From JAVBNH01 sp031551635 (GTDB lineage Bacteria > Bacillota > Clostridia > Oscillospirales > Acutalibacteraceae), in assembly GCA_031551635.1 (NCBI GenBank), contig JAVBNH010000008.1, positions 62,001-126,000 of the forward strand: a stretch of 64,000 nucleotides of DNA. Direction: 5' to 3'. This document shows positions 43,531 through 50,752 of this stretch, piece by piece. The notes under the pieces are model-generated. The model worked only from the letters and a program-made list of their open reading frames with translations, had not been told where the DNA came from and searched no databases. The position numbers were made by a program, and so were the translations under genes. Position 1 is the stretch's first letter. Each line of letters starts with the position of its first letter.

Positions 43531-43605
43531 AGTAAGGCTCTCATGAAAAGCATTATTATAAAAGTATTAAAATCCAATAATAAAAAAAATTGCAAATAAA
43601 ATATC

Positions 43606-43679
43606 GCGGGTGTAGTTTAGTGGCAGAATCCCAGCTTCCCAAGCTGGCTGTGTGGGTTCGATTCCCATCACCCGCTCCA
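43606..43679 (+). tRNA. tRNA-Gly(CCC)
   Basis: The 74-nt cloverleaf has acceptor GCGGGTG (43606-43612) pairing with CACCCGC (43669-43675). The anticodon arm is CCAGC-TTCCCAA-GCTGG with anticodon CCC (43638-43640), and the T loop is TTCGATT. CCA is encoded (43677-43679). The last 39 bp of the region are repeated at 44202-44240, which marks it as a likely integration site. Confidence 0.95.
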
Positions 43680-43695
43680 AACCAAAAAAAAGCAT

Positions 43696-43724
43696 TTGAC
43701 ATTTTTCGTCAAATACCTTACAAT
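43696..43724 (+). promoter_or_regulatory. Toxin promoter, module B
   Basis: Consensus TTGACA (43696-43701), a 17-nt spacer and TACAAT (43719-43724), the same boxes as the module A toxin promoter. It lies 16 bp after the tRNA CCA. Confidence 0.85.
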
Positions 43725-43790
43725 AGTTTTCGGTGGTTCTGCTATAAAACGGTAGGCGGCTAAGTTTTGCCCCCGAAAGGGGGTGCTGCA

Positions 43791-43862
43791 ATGGAATACA
43801 TAATATTATTGATTATTGCATTAGTCATAATAGAGCGTATCTTAAACAGCAAAAAGAAATAA
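43791..43862 (+). CDS. Type I toxin-like hydrophobic peptide, module B
   Basis: The 23-residue peptide begins MEYIILLIIALVIIERIL and ends NSKKK: one membrane helix and a basic tail. It shares Met-Glu-Tyr and overall form with the 20-residue peptide of module A. The ribosome site GGGGGTG (43779-43785) is closed by a CCCCC-GAAA-GGGGG hairpin (43770-43783), the same architecture as module A but with different paired bases. The TAA stop opens the terminator stem. Leader GGCGGCTA (43755-43762) can pair with TAACCGCC (43860-43867) apart from one mismatch. Known type I toxins of this shape depolarise or deform the membrane; that role is inferred here. Confidence 0.75.
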   Translation: MEYIILLIIALVIIERILNSKKK

Positions 43863-43945
43863 CCGCCCATCCCTCAGAAAGATAGCGGTTAAATCTGCAA
43901 ACTTTATGGGGGCGTAGCCGTCTATCGGCAGTGCCACCGTTTTGT
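43860..43945 (-). ncRNA. Putative antisense antitoxin RNA, type I module B
   Basis: Transcription from a consensus minus-strand promoter should start near 43945 and stop at the TAACCGC/GCGGTTA hairpin (43860-43866 with 43885-43891), which is followed on that strand by TTTCTTTTT. The RNA of about 85 nt is antisense to the toxin message 3' end. Its leader repeats toxin-leader elements (ACGGTGGC, TAGACGGCTA). Its GCCCCC could also pair with the toxin ribosome site. Ends are predicted only. Confidence 0.7.
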
Positions 43946-43951
43946 ATCTTC

Positions 43952-43980
43952 ATTATAACCGCAACACTACAATATGTCAA
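43952..43980 (-). promoter_or_regulatory. Promoter of the antitoxin RNA, module B
   Basis: On the minus strand, perfect TTGACA (43980-43975), a 17-nt spacer and perfect TATAAT (43957-43952). It is the same design as the module A antitoxin promoter and stronger than the opposing toxin promoter. Confidence 0.85.
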
Positions 43981-44201
43981 TAACTTTTAATGTTTTTCAC
44001 CGATTTACTGGTGATTTTTTTATTTCTTCTCAATCGGCAACCGCCTGCAATTGTTATACAAATCTTCACAAGTGCCGCTTCCGCCCAAATCGTGGTAGCC
44101 CTTATAGAGATACACTAAATTTTTCTTATCCTCAACCGGACAGTCTCCGCGACTGGTTTAGTAGCGGTAAAACTGATACAAGCGGTCATGGAGAATTGCA
44201 A

Positions 44202-44240
44202 CTGGCTGTTTGGGTTCGATTCCCATCACCCGCTCCAAAC
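44202..44240 (+). repeat. Duplicated tRNA-Gly 3' end (att-like)
   Basis: It matches 43644-43682 at 38 of 39 positions and includes T arm, 3' acceptor strand, CCA and three following bases. Upstream there is no matching 5' acceptor strand or anticodon stem, so it cannot fold as a tRNA. It reads as an attachment-site copy or a truncated tRNA pseudogene. Confidence 0.75.
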
Positions 44241-44242
44241 AG

Positions 44243-44286
44243 AAAAACCTCGTTTTCCTTGATATATAAAGGATGCGAGGTTTTTT
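44243..44286 (+). terminator. Terminator beyond the duplicated tRNA end
   Basis: AAAAACCTCG (44243-44252) pairs with CGAGG plus the T-run from 44276, with an inner TCCTT/AAGGA stem. It is probably the original tRNA-Gly terminator displaced by the island. Confidence 0.75.
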
Positions 44287-44713
44287 AATTTTTTAATATT
44301 AACATTTTATGAAAAATTTTTCAACAATTTATGAAAAAATATCCAACAAACTATTGCATTTTATTGCTTAATAAAGTATTATTGTTAATTGTAGTTTATA
44401 TGAATTTTGGATATGTTGTCGATGCTGATTCACAAATTAAACCAAGCAAAACAGTAAGTAAAGAAATATCCTGTTATGAAAATTTCGATACTGTTAAGGT
44501 CTTTTTAGATGGAAGAGGTCAATAAACGGCGCTGTATATTAATGTATTTAAAATTTCATTCCATTTTATGAGATAAAATCTTTATTTTTATATGCAGTAA
44601 AAGATTATGTAGCATAGCTCCAATCCTTGAAATATTATACAATTGAGTCCGGAAAATCCTTAAAACAATAGGATTTCCGGGCTTTAATTTTTTATGATGC
44701 TTTGTACTTTTCT
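44287..44713. other. Gene-poor spacer with a doubtful small frame
   Basis: A 64-codon frame at 44331-44525 (starts MKKYPTNYCILLLNKVLLLI, looks like a signal peptide) has no ribosome site and may be a truncated remnant. A terminator-like stem CCGGAAAATCC / GGATTTCCGG (44649-44659 with 44671-44680) is followed by a T-rich run. Nothing else is supported. Confidence 0.35.
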
Positions 44714-45061
44714 TTATTTAAAATAGATGTCAATATCAAAATCTGATTCTATATATATACTTTTTATAGCATAATCATTGTTCACACGCAATTCATTTTC
44801 ACCCAGCGAATAATACTGTATTTTAGAACAATCAACATCTTGCAACTGTTTGCCCTTTTTTAAATCAGGAATAAATTTTTCTAATGCTTTACACTGCTCA
44901 TTAAACACCTTTTCGTCAGCATCAGTACAAATATTATAATAATATTTAATTTTTTCATTTTGAATTCCTTTCAAATCAATATTTTGTATTTGATTTCTAT
45001 TTGTATTATAACTGCCTCCAAAAACCAATTCATGACAAAAAATACCTCTTGACAAAATCAA
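44714..45061 (-). pseudogene. Probable truncated remnant of an unknown gene
   Basis: A 115-codon frame has protein-like composition (KGIQNEKIKYYYNICTDADE, ALEKFIPDLKKGKQLQDVDC) and ends SIYIESDFDIDIYFK. It begins with a TTG inside the dinB promoter, has no ribosome site and no ATG. The natural start is probably lost. I do not recognise the family. It could also be a chance open frame in AT-rich DNA. Confidence 0.35.
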
Positions 45062-45096
45062 ACATTTGTTTATAATAATGTTTGTACATTTGTTTG
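45049..45096 (+). promoter_or_regulatory. dinB promoter with two SOS-box-like sites
   Basis: TTGACA (45049-45054), a 16-nt spacer and TATAAT (45071-45076) lie before dinB. CAAACATTTGTTTA (45059-45072) and TGTACATTTGTTTG (45083-45096) overlap or follow the -10 box. Each matches the Firmicutes LexA box (CGAACRNRYGTTYG) at 11 of 14 positions. LexA control is plausible for an error-prone polymerase but is inferred. Confidence 0.5.
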
Positions 45097-45106
45097 AGGT
45101 GTTTTT

Positions 45107-46360
45107 ATGGAACGTGTTATTTTACACTCCGATTTGAATAATTTTTATGCGTCTGTTGAATGTCTTTACCGTCCGGAGCTACGGGACAAGGCTGTTGCGG
45201 TCGGCGGCAATCCCGAATCCCGTCACGGTATTGTGCTGGCAAAGAATCAAATAGCAAAAGCATATGGCATAAAAACAGCCGAAACGCTCTGGCAGGCGCG
45301 TCAAAAATGCAAGGACATCATTTTTGTTCCTCCGAATTATATGCGGTATCAACGTTTTTCGAAAATGGCACGGGATATTTATGAGAGCTATACTCCGCTT
45401 GTGCAGTCCTTCGGGCTTGATGAATGCTGGCTCGATGTGAGCGGCAGCGTCCGACTGTTCGGCGACGGAAAGCAGATTGCCGATGAAATTCGCGAGAGAA
45501 TAAAATTTGAGATGGGTATTACTGCGTCTGTGGGGGTGTCGTTCAATAAAATTTTCGCTAAGCTCGGCTCCGACATGAAAAAACCGGACGCGACAACAGT
45601 CATAACGCGTGAAAATTACCGTGAGCTTGTCTGGCCGCTTCCAGCCGGCGACCTTTTATATGTTGGTCCCTCCACTGTCGAAAAGCTCCGCCGCCGCTGT
45701 ATTCACACCATCGGCGACATTGCAAATATTGATGTTGGAATACTTCGCTCAATTCTCGGGTGCAACGGAGTGATGCTTTGGCATTTCGCCAACGGCAACG
45801 ACTATTCCGAGGTGTCGGAAGCTGCTGCTCAGCCCTTCGCTGCCGCTTCTGTCATTAAAAGTATTGGTAACTCAACAACAACAGCTCACGACCTCATTAC
45901 ACCGCAGGATGTTAAAATTACCCTGTATGTGCTTGCTGAAAGCGTCGCAATGAGGCTGCGTGAACAGTCGCTTAAGTGCCGGACTGTTCAGCTCACTGTC
46001 AGGGATAACAGCTTTAATTCATATGAGCGGCAGGCTAAGCTCCCATTTGCTATGTGCACCTCCACAGATATTGCGGAAAAAGCATATGAACTGTATTTGA
46101 GGAATAACGCGGCGAATATTCCTGTGCGAAAGCTTGGTGTGCGTGCCTGCGATTTGGTACAGGTGCATGATATTCAACTTTCGCTCTACCCGGAAATTGC
46201 CAAAAACGAAAAACATGAGCGGCTGGAGGAGACTATAGACACCCTTCGCTCTCGTTTCGGTCATTTTGCGGTACAGCGCGGCATCATGTACGCCGACAAG
46301 TCCCTATCCCATATCAATCCGAAGGATGACCACACCATTCATCCTGTCGGCATTTTATAA
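45107..46360 (+). CDS. dinB: DNA polymerase IV (Y-family)
   Basis: The 417-residue translesion polymerase has ILHSDLNNFYASVE (metal Asp near residue 6, steric gate region), VGGNPESRHGIVLAKN, and the catalytic SFGLDECWLDVSG (about 101-113). Thumb HhH motifs (about 180-235) and the little-finger domain (about 245-350) follow. It lacks the C-terminal clamp-binding motif in an obvious form. It extends damaged templates with low fidelity. The promoter carries SOS-like boxes. A small gene follows 18 bp downstream. Confidence 0.93.
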   Translation: MERVILHSDLNNFYASVECLYRPELRDKAVAVGGNPESRHGIVLAKNQIAKAYGIKTAETLWQARQKCKDIIFVPPNYMRYQRFSKMARDIYESYTPLVQSFGLDECWLDVSGSVRLFGDGKQIADEIRERIKFEMGITASVGVSFNKIFAKLGSDMKKPDATTVITRENYRELVWPLPAGDLLYVGPSTVEKLRRRCIHTIGDIANIDVGILRSILGCNGVMLWHFANGNDYSEVSEAAAQPFAAASVIKSIGNSTTTAHDLITPQDVKITLYVLAESVAMRLREQSLKCRTVQLTVRDNSFNSYERQAKLPFAMCTSTDIAEKAYELYLRNNAANIPVRKLGVRACDLVQVHDIQLSLYPEIAKNEKHERLEETIDTLRSRFGHFAVQRGIMYADKSLSHINPKDDHTIHPVGIL

Positions 46361-46378
46361 AAAAACGAGGCGAAAAAT

Positions 46379-46618
46379 ATGGCGCGAAAGGTTTTTGTCG
46401 CCGTTACAGCCCACTTTGATAAGGACGGCGATATAATCCCCCTGTCTTTGACCTGGGAGGACGGTATTTGTTATGAAATCGATAAGGTGCTTGAAAAAAG
46501 GCGCGCCGCGTCGCTTAAGGTCGGTGGTACCGGTCTGCGTTATACCGTGCGAATTCAAGGAAGGGAGACCTTTCTGTTTCTTGAGGAGGACACACATTGG
46601 TTCGTTGAAGGGAAATAG
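46379..46618 (+). CDS. Small DinB-linked protein, unknown function
   Basis: The 79-residue protein has a conserved look: DIIPLSLTWEDGICYEIDKV, then RRAASLKVGGTGLRYTVRI and RETFLFLEEDTHWFVE. It lies 18 bp after dinB and is probably co-transcribed. I recall comparable small proteins next to dinB genes in other bacteria (DUF6504-like), but I cannot confirm the match. The short beta-rich sequence suggests an accessory or regulatory protein rather than an enzyme. Confidence 0.6.
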   Translation: MARKVFVAVTAHFDKDGDIIPLSLTWEDGICYEIDKVLEKRRAASLKVGGTGLRYTVRIQGRETFLFLEEDTHWFVEGK

Positions 46619-46720
46619 ATGTTTATCATATGAAAAAGTTAATTTATCCGGGAATTTTTTATATAGAAAACCCTTCTGCAGAAATTAAATATCGGTCAGC
46701 AATAATGAGCGGGAGACGTC

Positions 46721-49288
46721 TTAAATCGCTTTTAGGACATCGTTTTTATTAAGATTTATCTCTTCTCTGAAGCATATTTGTCCGTCCGCAGCATCAAAAT
46801 CAAGGGAGTTTCCATTGAGTAATACCGCTCCGACCTTATCCGCCTGAGGGAAACCGAATTTCCGCAGGCTGATACTGCCCCTGCTGACACTGAACTCGAG
46901 ATAGCTCCGCGAAATTTCCACCTTTCCCCACGCACCCGAAAATGCCCAGATTGACCTGAGGTCATCCTCAAGCGGAGCAAAACAGACAGTTTTTCTGCAC
47001 ATATCGACATGCAAGCCCTGATATGCCATAACAAACGACCATGCCGCCATTGAGCGCGCGTAATTTCCGCCGCATTCAATCTCATTCCAGGGATTCCTGT
47101 GCCTTCCGTCGTATCTGTCGCGCACAGCCCGAATGCAGCACAGGGCTTCATCGTAAAGCCCTCTCAGCATCATGAGTGAAGCCGCGGAATACTCAAAGCC
47201 GTGCATGGTTTCCTCTGCATATGGTACAGATATATTTGGGCGTTGTTTTCCGTCCGGATAAGAGCATATAAGGGTACCTGCTTCGTTTTCCAGCCCGTAA
47301 ATCCGGCATGGATTAAAAATATCTCCAAGTTTATTCTTATAATTGTATTTGTAAATACTTCCGAGTGCCTTTTTAACCTTTTCATCGTCCATTACCGCTC
47401 CCAGACCGCACAAATCGGCATGCCACTGCCCCAGCATCTGGTCAATCGAACAGCCCTCACCTATCTGGTACTTGATTTCGCCGCGCTCATTATTCCAGTA
47501 TGCCGCAATAACATCGTCATTGCCAATTCCGACAAAGTCGTCACTGCTTCCGTCCACGATATATTTTTCAAGGACTGACTTATCTTTGATGTCAATCAGA
47601 TGACAGTAATATTCTCCGTTGAAAAGATATTTATCGCAATATTCCCTGCCGCGTTCAAAAATTTCTCTGCAAAGCCCCGCAAAATCATAATCCTTCATAG
47701 CCTCCGCCATTACTTCGGCGGCGCACAAAGCCGCGAGATACATGGAGCTCAGCCATGAATTCACTCCGAAAAGCTCCATATCAAGTGTATGGTGCTGCCT
47801 TCCGCTGATGCAGCCCTGCTTTTCGCTGTCCCATTTGTCTGGATTTTCAGGCGACCATGTAAACTCAAGAGCCTTTTTTACCGAATCCCAAAGACCGGCA
47901 AGCCATTTATTATCTCCGCAAAGCTTCCAGTCGCGATAAGTTTTTATTATCGCGCCCATCTGTCCGTCAACACAGGCTCGGTGTTTATTTACATGTGCGC
48001 CGACAGGCAAAATGAGACGGAAAGCCATCGAGCCATCCGGGCGGAGGTTGTACTTAAAATCCAGCTCCCTCATAGAGCGCTCAAGGTTTCCAAAGAGCAT
48101 CGGCAGGGCATACTGATAATTCCACACATGCTGACATGAGCCCTCGCATGAGCCGTCTCTTGCGTGAGAACCCTCCCAGCCGTAAAAGCTGCCGTCGGTA
48201 AGCCTGACACAGGTCGGGCTTTTCAGCACCGAAAGTGTCGCGCCAGCCGCGTCAATCACCTCTTCCGGCATAGACGAATTATAGAGTAAATCAACGAAAT
48301 TATAAGCCGCGTCAAACATTCTTTTTCGGTTTTGCAGGGCATAAATCGCGACATCCTTAGCTCCGGCAAATTTTGTCGAATACCAGTTTCTCCATTTTTC
48401 ATTTTCGCCCCAGTATTTTACATAATTCGGGTAATACCAGCTCAGCGCGAAATTTACACTGACCTTCTCCCCTGCGGGACATTTTAAATGAACGCAAATT
48501 GAGCCGTTCTCCTCGCCGGGGTTCCCGTAATGCGGCGGTTCTTCGCGGTTTATAAGCTTTCCCGCGCCACAAAAATCCTGCCAAAATGTATTTAAGCCGT
48601 CAAACCATGCACCCCTGAACCAATTAGCTTGATAGCTTGTCTCGGGTGAATCTGTGATTAACGCAAGCTGCCCAAAATTTTCATTATTAACGTCCGTAAT
48701 TCTCGTGTCACATAAAAGCATTGTATTCTTCTCTGATTTGATGATTTTATTTTTTGGTCTGTTATTTGGATTTGCTACGGTGAAGGCGACTGAGTAATCC
48801 ATATCGGAAGACGTATTATTCTCAAGGGAAATTTCAAACATCGCGAGAGGGAGAGAGCTGTCAAAATCGTTGCCCGGTTCGAAGGGGCTCCATGCTGTGA
48901 GCTTCACAACAGCGGGAAAATCACCCGAAAAATCGTACTCAGCGACAGGAAAACGCCCTAACAAAGTGACCTCATCGAAGTGAGGAACACCCACAAGGCT
49001 TTCGCGCTGAGGACCGTAGGTATACCCGCCGAAGGAATGCAGTCCTTTCCCCATATATGAGCCCTGCAGCGGACCGTTGAGAGCTTTTGCGCTGAGCAGA
49101 CAGCCATTTTTCTCGGCCTTCAGAGCAATAAAAGAACAGCCGTTGAGGCTTTCCTTGTTTGGACGGTTTTTTATTTCCCAGTCACAAAGCCTTGCACCGC
49201 CGTCAATGCTGACACTGCCAGCGCCTATTCCACCCATTGGAAATCTAACCTCACGCAGATTTTCGTTTTTATATTCGAATCGTGACAT
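46721..49288 (-). CDS. GH116-type glycoside hydrolase (DUF608)
   Basis: The protein is 855 residues from the ATG at 49288, chosen because CTCCT (AGGAG on the minus strand, 49301-49297) sits 8 nt before it; an earlier ATG ten codons upstream would place that site inside the gene. The N-terminal beta domain starts RFPMGGIGAGSVSIDGGARL. The (alpha/alpha)6 catalytic part has GWEGSHARDGSCEGSCQHV (Glu372/Glu382), CVDGQMG and HHTLDMELFG (Asp503). GH116 enzymes are beta-glucosidases or beta-xylosidases acting by a retaining mechanism. No signal peptide, so intracellular. It is a single gene after the lysis remnant. Confidence 0.8.
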   Translation of the reverse strand: MSRFEYKNENLREVRFPMGGIGAGSVSIDGGARLCDWEIKNRPNKESLNGCSFIALKAEKNGCLLSAKALNGPLQGSYMGKGLHSFGGYTYGPQRESLVGVPHFDEVTLLGRFPVAEYDFSGDFPAVVKLTAWSPFEPGNDFDSSLPLAMFEISLENNTSSDMDYSVAFTVANPNNRPKNKIIKSEKNTMLLCDTRITDVNNENFGQLALITDSPETSYQANWFRGAWFDGLNTFWQDFCGAGKLINREEPPHYGNPGEENGSICVHLKCPAGEKVSVNFALSWYYPNYVKYWGENEKWRNWYSTKFAGAKDVAIYALQNRKRMFDAAYNFVDLLYNSSMPEEVIDAAGATLSVLKSPTCVRLTDGSFYGWEGSHARDGSCEGSCQHVWNYQYALPMLFGNLERSMRELDFKYNLRPDGSMAFRLILPVGAHVNKHRACVDGQMGAIIKTYRDWKLCGDNKWLAGLWDSVKKALEFTWSPENPDKWDSEKQGCISGRQHHTLDMELFGVNSWLSSMYLAALCAAEVMAEAMKDYDFAGLCREIFERGREYCDKYLFNGEYYCHLIDIKDKSVLEKYIVDGSSDDFVGIGNDDVIAAYWNNERGEIKYQIGEGCSIDQMLGQWHADLCGLGAVMDDEKVKKALGSIYKYNYKNKLGDIFNPCRIYGLENEAGTLICSYPDGKQRPNISVPYAEETMHGFEYSAASLMMLRGLYDEALCCIRAVRDRYDGRHRNPWNEIECGGNYARSMAAWSFVMAYQGLHVDMCRKTVCFAPLEDDLRSIWAFSGAWGKVEISRSYLEFSVSRGSISLRKFGFPQADKVGAVLLNGNSLDFDAADGQICFREEINLNKNDVLKAI

Positions 49289-49350
49289 ATATTTCACTCC
49301 TAAAGTATAATATTTCAATTTATTATAACATTGTAAAGCATCTATTTCAA

Positions 49351-49380
49351 CAAAAAAATCAGGCGGATAACTCCGCCTGA
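49351..49380 (-). terminator. Minus-strand terminator downstream of the lysis genes
   Basis: TCAGGCGG (49359-49366) pairs with CCGCCTGA (49373-49380). On the minus strand the stem is followed by seven T residues. It isolates the GH116 gene from the holin operon. Confidence 0.8.
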
Positions 49381-49390
49381 ACCAAAACTA

Positions 49391-49494
49391 ATACCAATCT
49401 TCATTAAAATAGTTGATATCTATCGTGACTTCATCCGAATGCCTTTTGCATTCGGCGTCACTCTGGTATCGCCTTTTTAACGGGAGATTGGTAT
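49391..49494. mobile_element. Foldback MITE-like element, copy 3
   Basis: The 104-bp element has ends ATACCAATCTTCATTAAAA (49391-49409) and, on the other strand, ATACCAATCTCCCGTTAAAA. They differ by one indel and a few substitutions. A central CGAATGC-loop-GCATTCG hairpin closes it. The ends match the family seen at 32799 and 42186. It lies directly against an R element. Confidence 0.7.
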
Positions 49495-49570
49495 AGCGTG
49501 GGCTTGGCTTGCCAAGCCCACAACCCAAGACTTGTTTTTTATTATGCTTTCAGCTCATTAAGGTACTAAA
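49495..49570 (-). repeat. Palindromic intergenic repeat (R element), copy 3
   Basis: Read on the minus strand it starts TTAGTACCTTAATGAGCTGA, continues AAAAAACAAGTCTTGGGTTG, has a perfect palindrome TGGGCTTGGC/AAGCCAAGCCCA and ends CGCT. It abuts the holin stop codon on one side and foldback copy 3 on the other. Confidence 0.75.
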
Positions 49571-49571
49571 A

Positions 49572-49823
49572 TTATTCTTCTTTTCTCAGCTGCTTTACAA
49601 GCTGGTCACTATAAACAGCTGCTCCAGTGACTAAAATTCCTTGAATCCCGCTTTCCCAGTTCCAAGATCCCAGCTCCATTGACCCGATAATACCGAAAGG
49701 TAAAAGTATTAATGGTATATATTTATCTGGGATTTTATCAAATCCCTTTATTATATGTCCGATAATAATCAGCACCGGTATAAGAATTAAAGCGTGCTCA
49801 GTTATGTATTTAAATATTTCCAT
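49572..49823 (-). CDS. Phage holin family protein
   Basis: The 83-residue protein has two hydrophobic segments (ALILIPVLIIIGHIIKGF, 11-28; YIPLILLPFGIIGSMEL, 35-51). A Gly-rich third stretch and a charged tail (QLVKQLRKEE) follow. It matches small holins that sit next to endolysins in Clostridia phages. It lies 30 bp after the GH25 endolysin gene. Holins make membrane holes that let the lysin reach the wall. Its presence explains how the signal-less lysin could be released. Confidence 0.8.
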   Translation of the reverse strand: MEIFKYITEHALILIPVLIIIGHIIKGFDKIPDKYIPLILLPFGIIGSMELGSWNWESGIQGILVTGAAVYSDQLVKQLRKEE

Positions 49824-49853
49824 ATAAACAACTCCTTTTTATTTATGATGTAT

Positions 49854-50714
49854 CTACTGTGTTTTTTTTGGATTACTTTGAGTGTCAAGCTCTGCTGCAA
49901 GCCGCAATACTGCCCGCGCCTCAGCCGCAGTTATTTCACCGTCGCCATTAATGTCTGCTCTCTTAAATTCGGCATCAGTCAACTCAAGAAGTCCTGCAGA
50001 AGCACGCAAAATCATCCGCGCGTCAGCAGCGTTTATTATTCCATCACCGTTCACATCACCCGGAAGATCATTATCATTCTGCTCCGACGTTTTATCAAAG
50101 CCGTTAAGTCCGAGTCTCTTAATAATTTCGGTGAAGTCGTCACGGTAGCAGATATTCGCATCCAGATTGCCCGAAAAGCCGTCAAATCTGGCTTTATCTG
50201 TATATTGCCAGATATCTGCCCCGCTTTTCGGCTCCTTCGAATAATTTGCCTCCCACTGAGTAAATCTTTTAAGCCGCTCGCGTTCAAGAAAGTTTCTGAA
50301 CCAATTACTGTTGGCATAAACCCCTGCGAAATAGCCTGCGTTTTCAAGGGTTTCGCAAAAGGTTATGACATTGTTCGTGTTTTTTTCTTTTCCCAGAGTC
50401 TCGAGTGTTTTATCCTCGATGTCGCAATAAACCGGAAGCTCAAATTCCTTGTCATAAATCCACTCCAGCAGCGTAGCGGCTTCCTCTTTTGCGGTTTTTT
50501 TATCCTTCATGTAGGTGTAATGATAGCAGCCGACAGGTAGCCCGGCTTTTTTAATTGCGGCATAATGACTCTCAAAGCACTTATCCTTCTGATAACCAAA
50601 CCTTCCGTAACCGGCTCTGATAATCACGCCTTCAATACCATCGTCCTTCAACTTTTCAAAGTTGAGTGCAGATGTTTTTTGGTAATAACTGATATCAATG
50701 TATTTCTTATTCAT
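49854..50714 (-). CDS. GH25 endolysin with C-terminal type I dockerin
   Basis: The 286-residue protein has no signal peptide. Its GH25 muramidase domain (1-205) keeps the catalytic residues: IDISYYQK with Asp7, and PVYCDIEDK with Asp98 and Glu100. VIIRAGYGRFG and DIWQYTDKARFDG are also typical. A two-repeat dockerin follows (about 216-276; GDVNGDGIINAADARMILR and ADINGDGEITAAEARAVLR). AAAGGAGC precedes the ATG. Upstream is an HTH protein and downstream a holin, so the layout is a phage lysis cassette. A dockerin on an endolysin would let the enzyme bind cohesin-bearing surface scaffolds. Confidence 0.85.
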   Translation of the reverse strand: MNKKYIDISYYQKTSALNFEKLKDDGIEGVIIRAGYGRFGYQKDKCFESHYAAIKKAGLPVGCYHYTYMKDKKTAKEEAATLLEWIYDKEFELPVYCDIEDKTLETLGKEKNTNNVITFCETLENAGYFAGVYANSNWFRNFLERERLKRFTQWEANYSKEPKSGADIWQYTDKARFDGFSGNLDANICYRDDFTEIIKRLGLNGFDKTSEQNDNDLPGDVNGDGIINAADARMILRASAGLLELTDAEFKRADINGDGEITAAEARAVLRLAAELDTQSNPKKTQ

Positions 50715-50752
50715 AATTATGCTCCTTTAACTTTTTAATCTTTTTATTCTTT

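Larger units (their letters stand above)
43644..44240 (+). mobile_element. tRNA-flanked mini-island carrying toxin module B
   Basis: The 3' part of tRNA-Gly (43644-43682) and a second copy (44202-44240) match at 38 of 39 positions and bracket about 520 bp. The only recognisable content is the type I toxin-antitoxin-like module B. The terminator expected after a tRNA lies beyond the second copy (44243-44286), as if DNA had been inserted between the tRNA and its terminator. No integrase is present, so this is a remnant or a passively mobilised unit. Confidence 0.6.

Noticed and set aside
43567..43791. Minus-strand 74-codon frame overlapping tRNA-Gly
   Set aside because: Its MGIEPTQPAWEAGILPLNYT stretch is the antisense translation of a tRNA, a well-known artefact. 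It also overlaps the toxin promoter.
43974..44288. Plus-strand 104-codon frame in the island
   Set aside because: Its VWVRFPSPAP segment is the translated tRNA 3' end and the rest has no coding character or ribosome site.
46721..49318. GH116 start at 49318
   Set aside because: The only good ribosome site lies inside that extension, 8 nt before the ATG at 49288.
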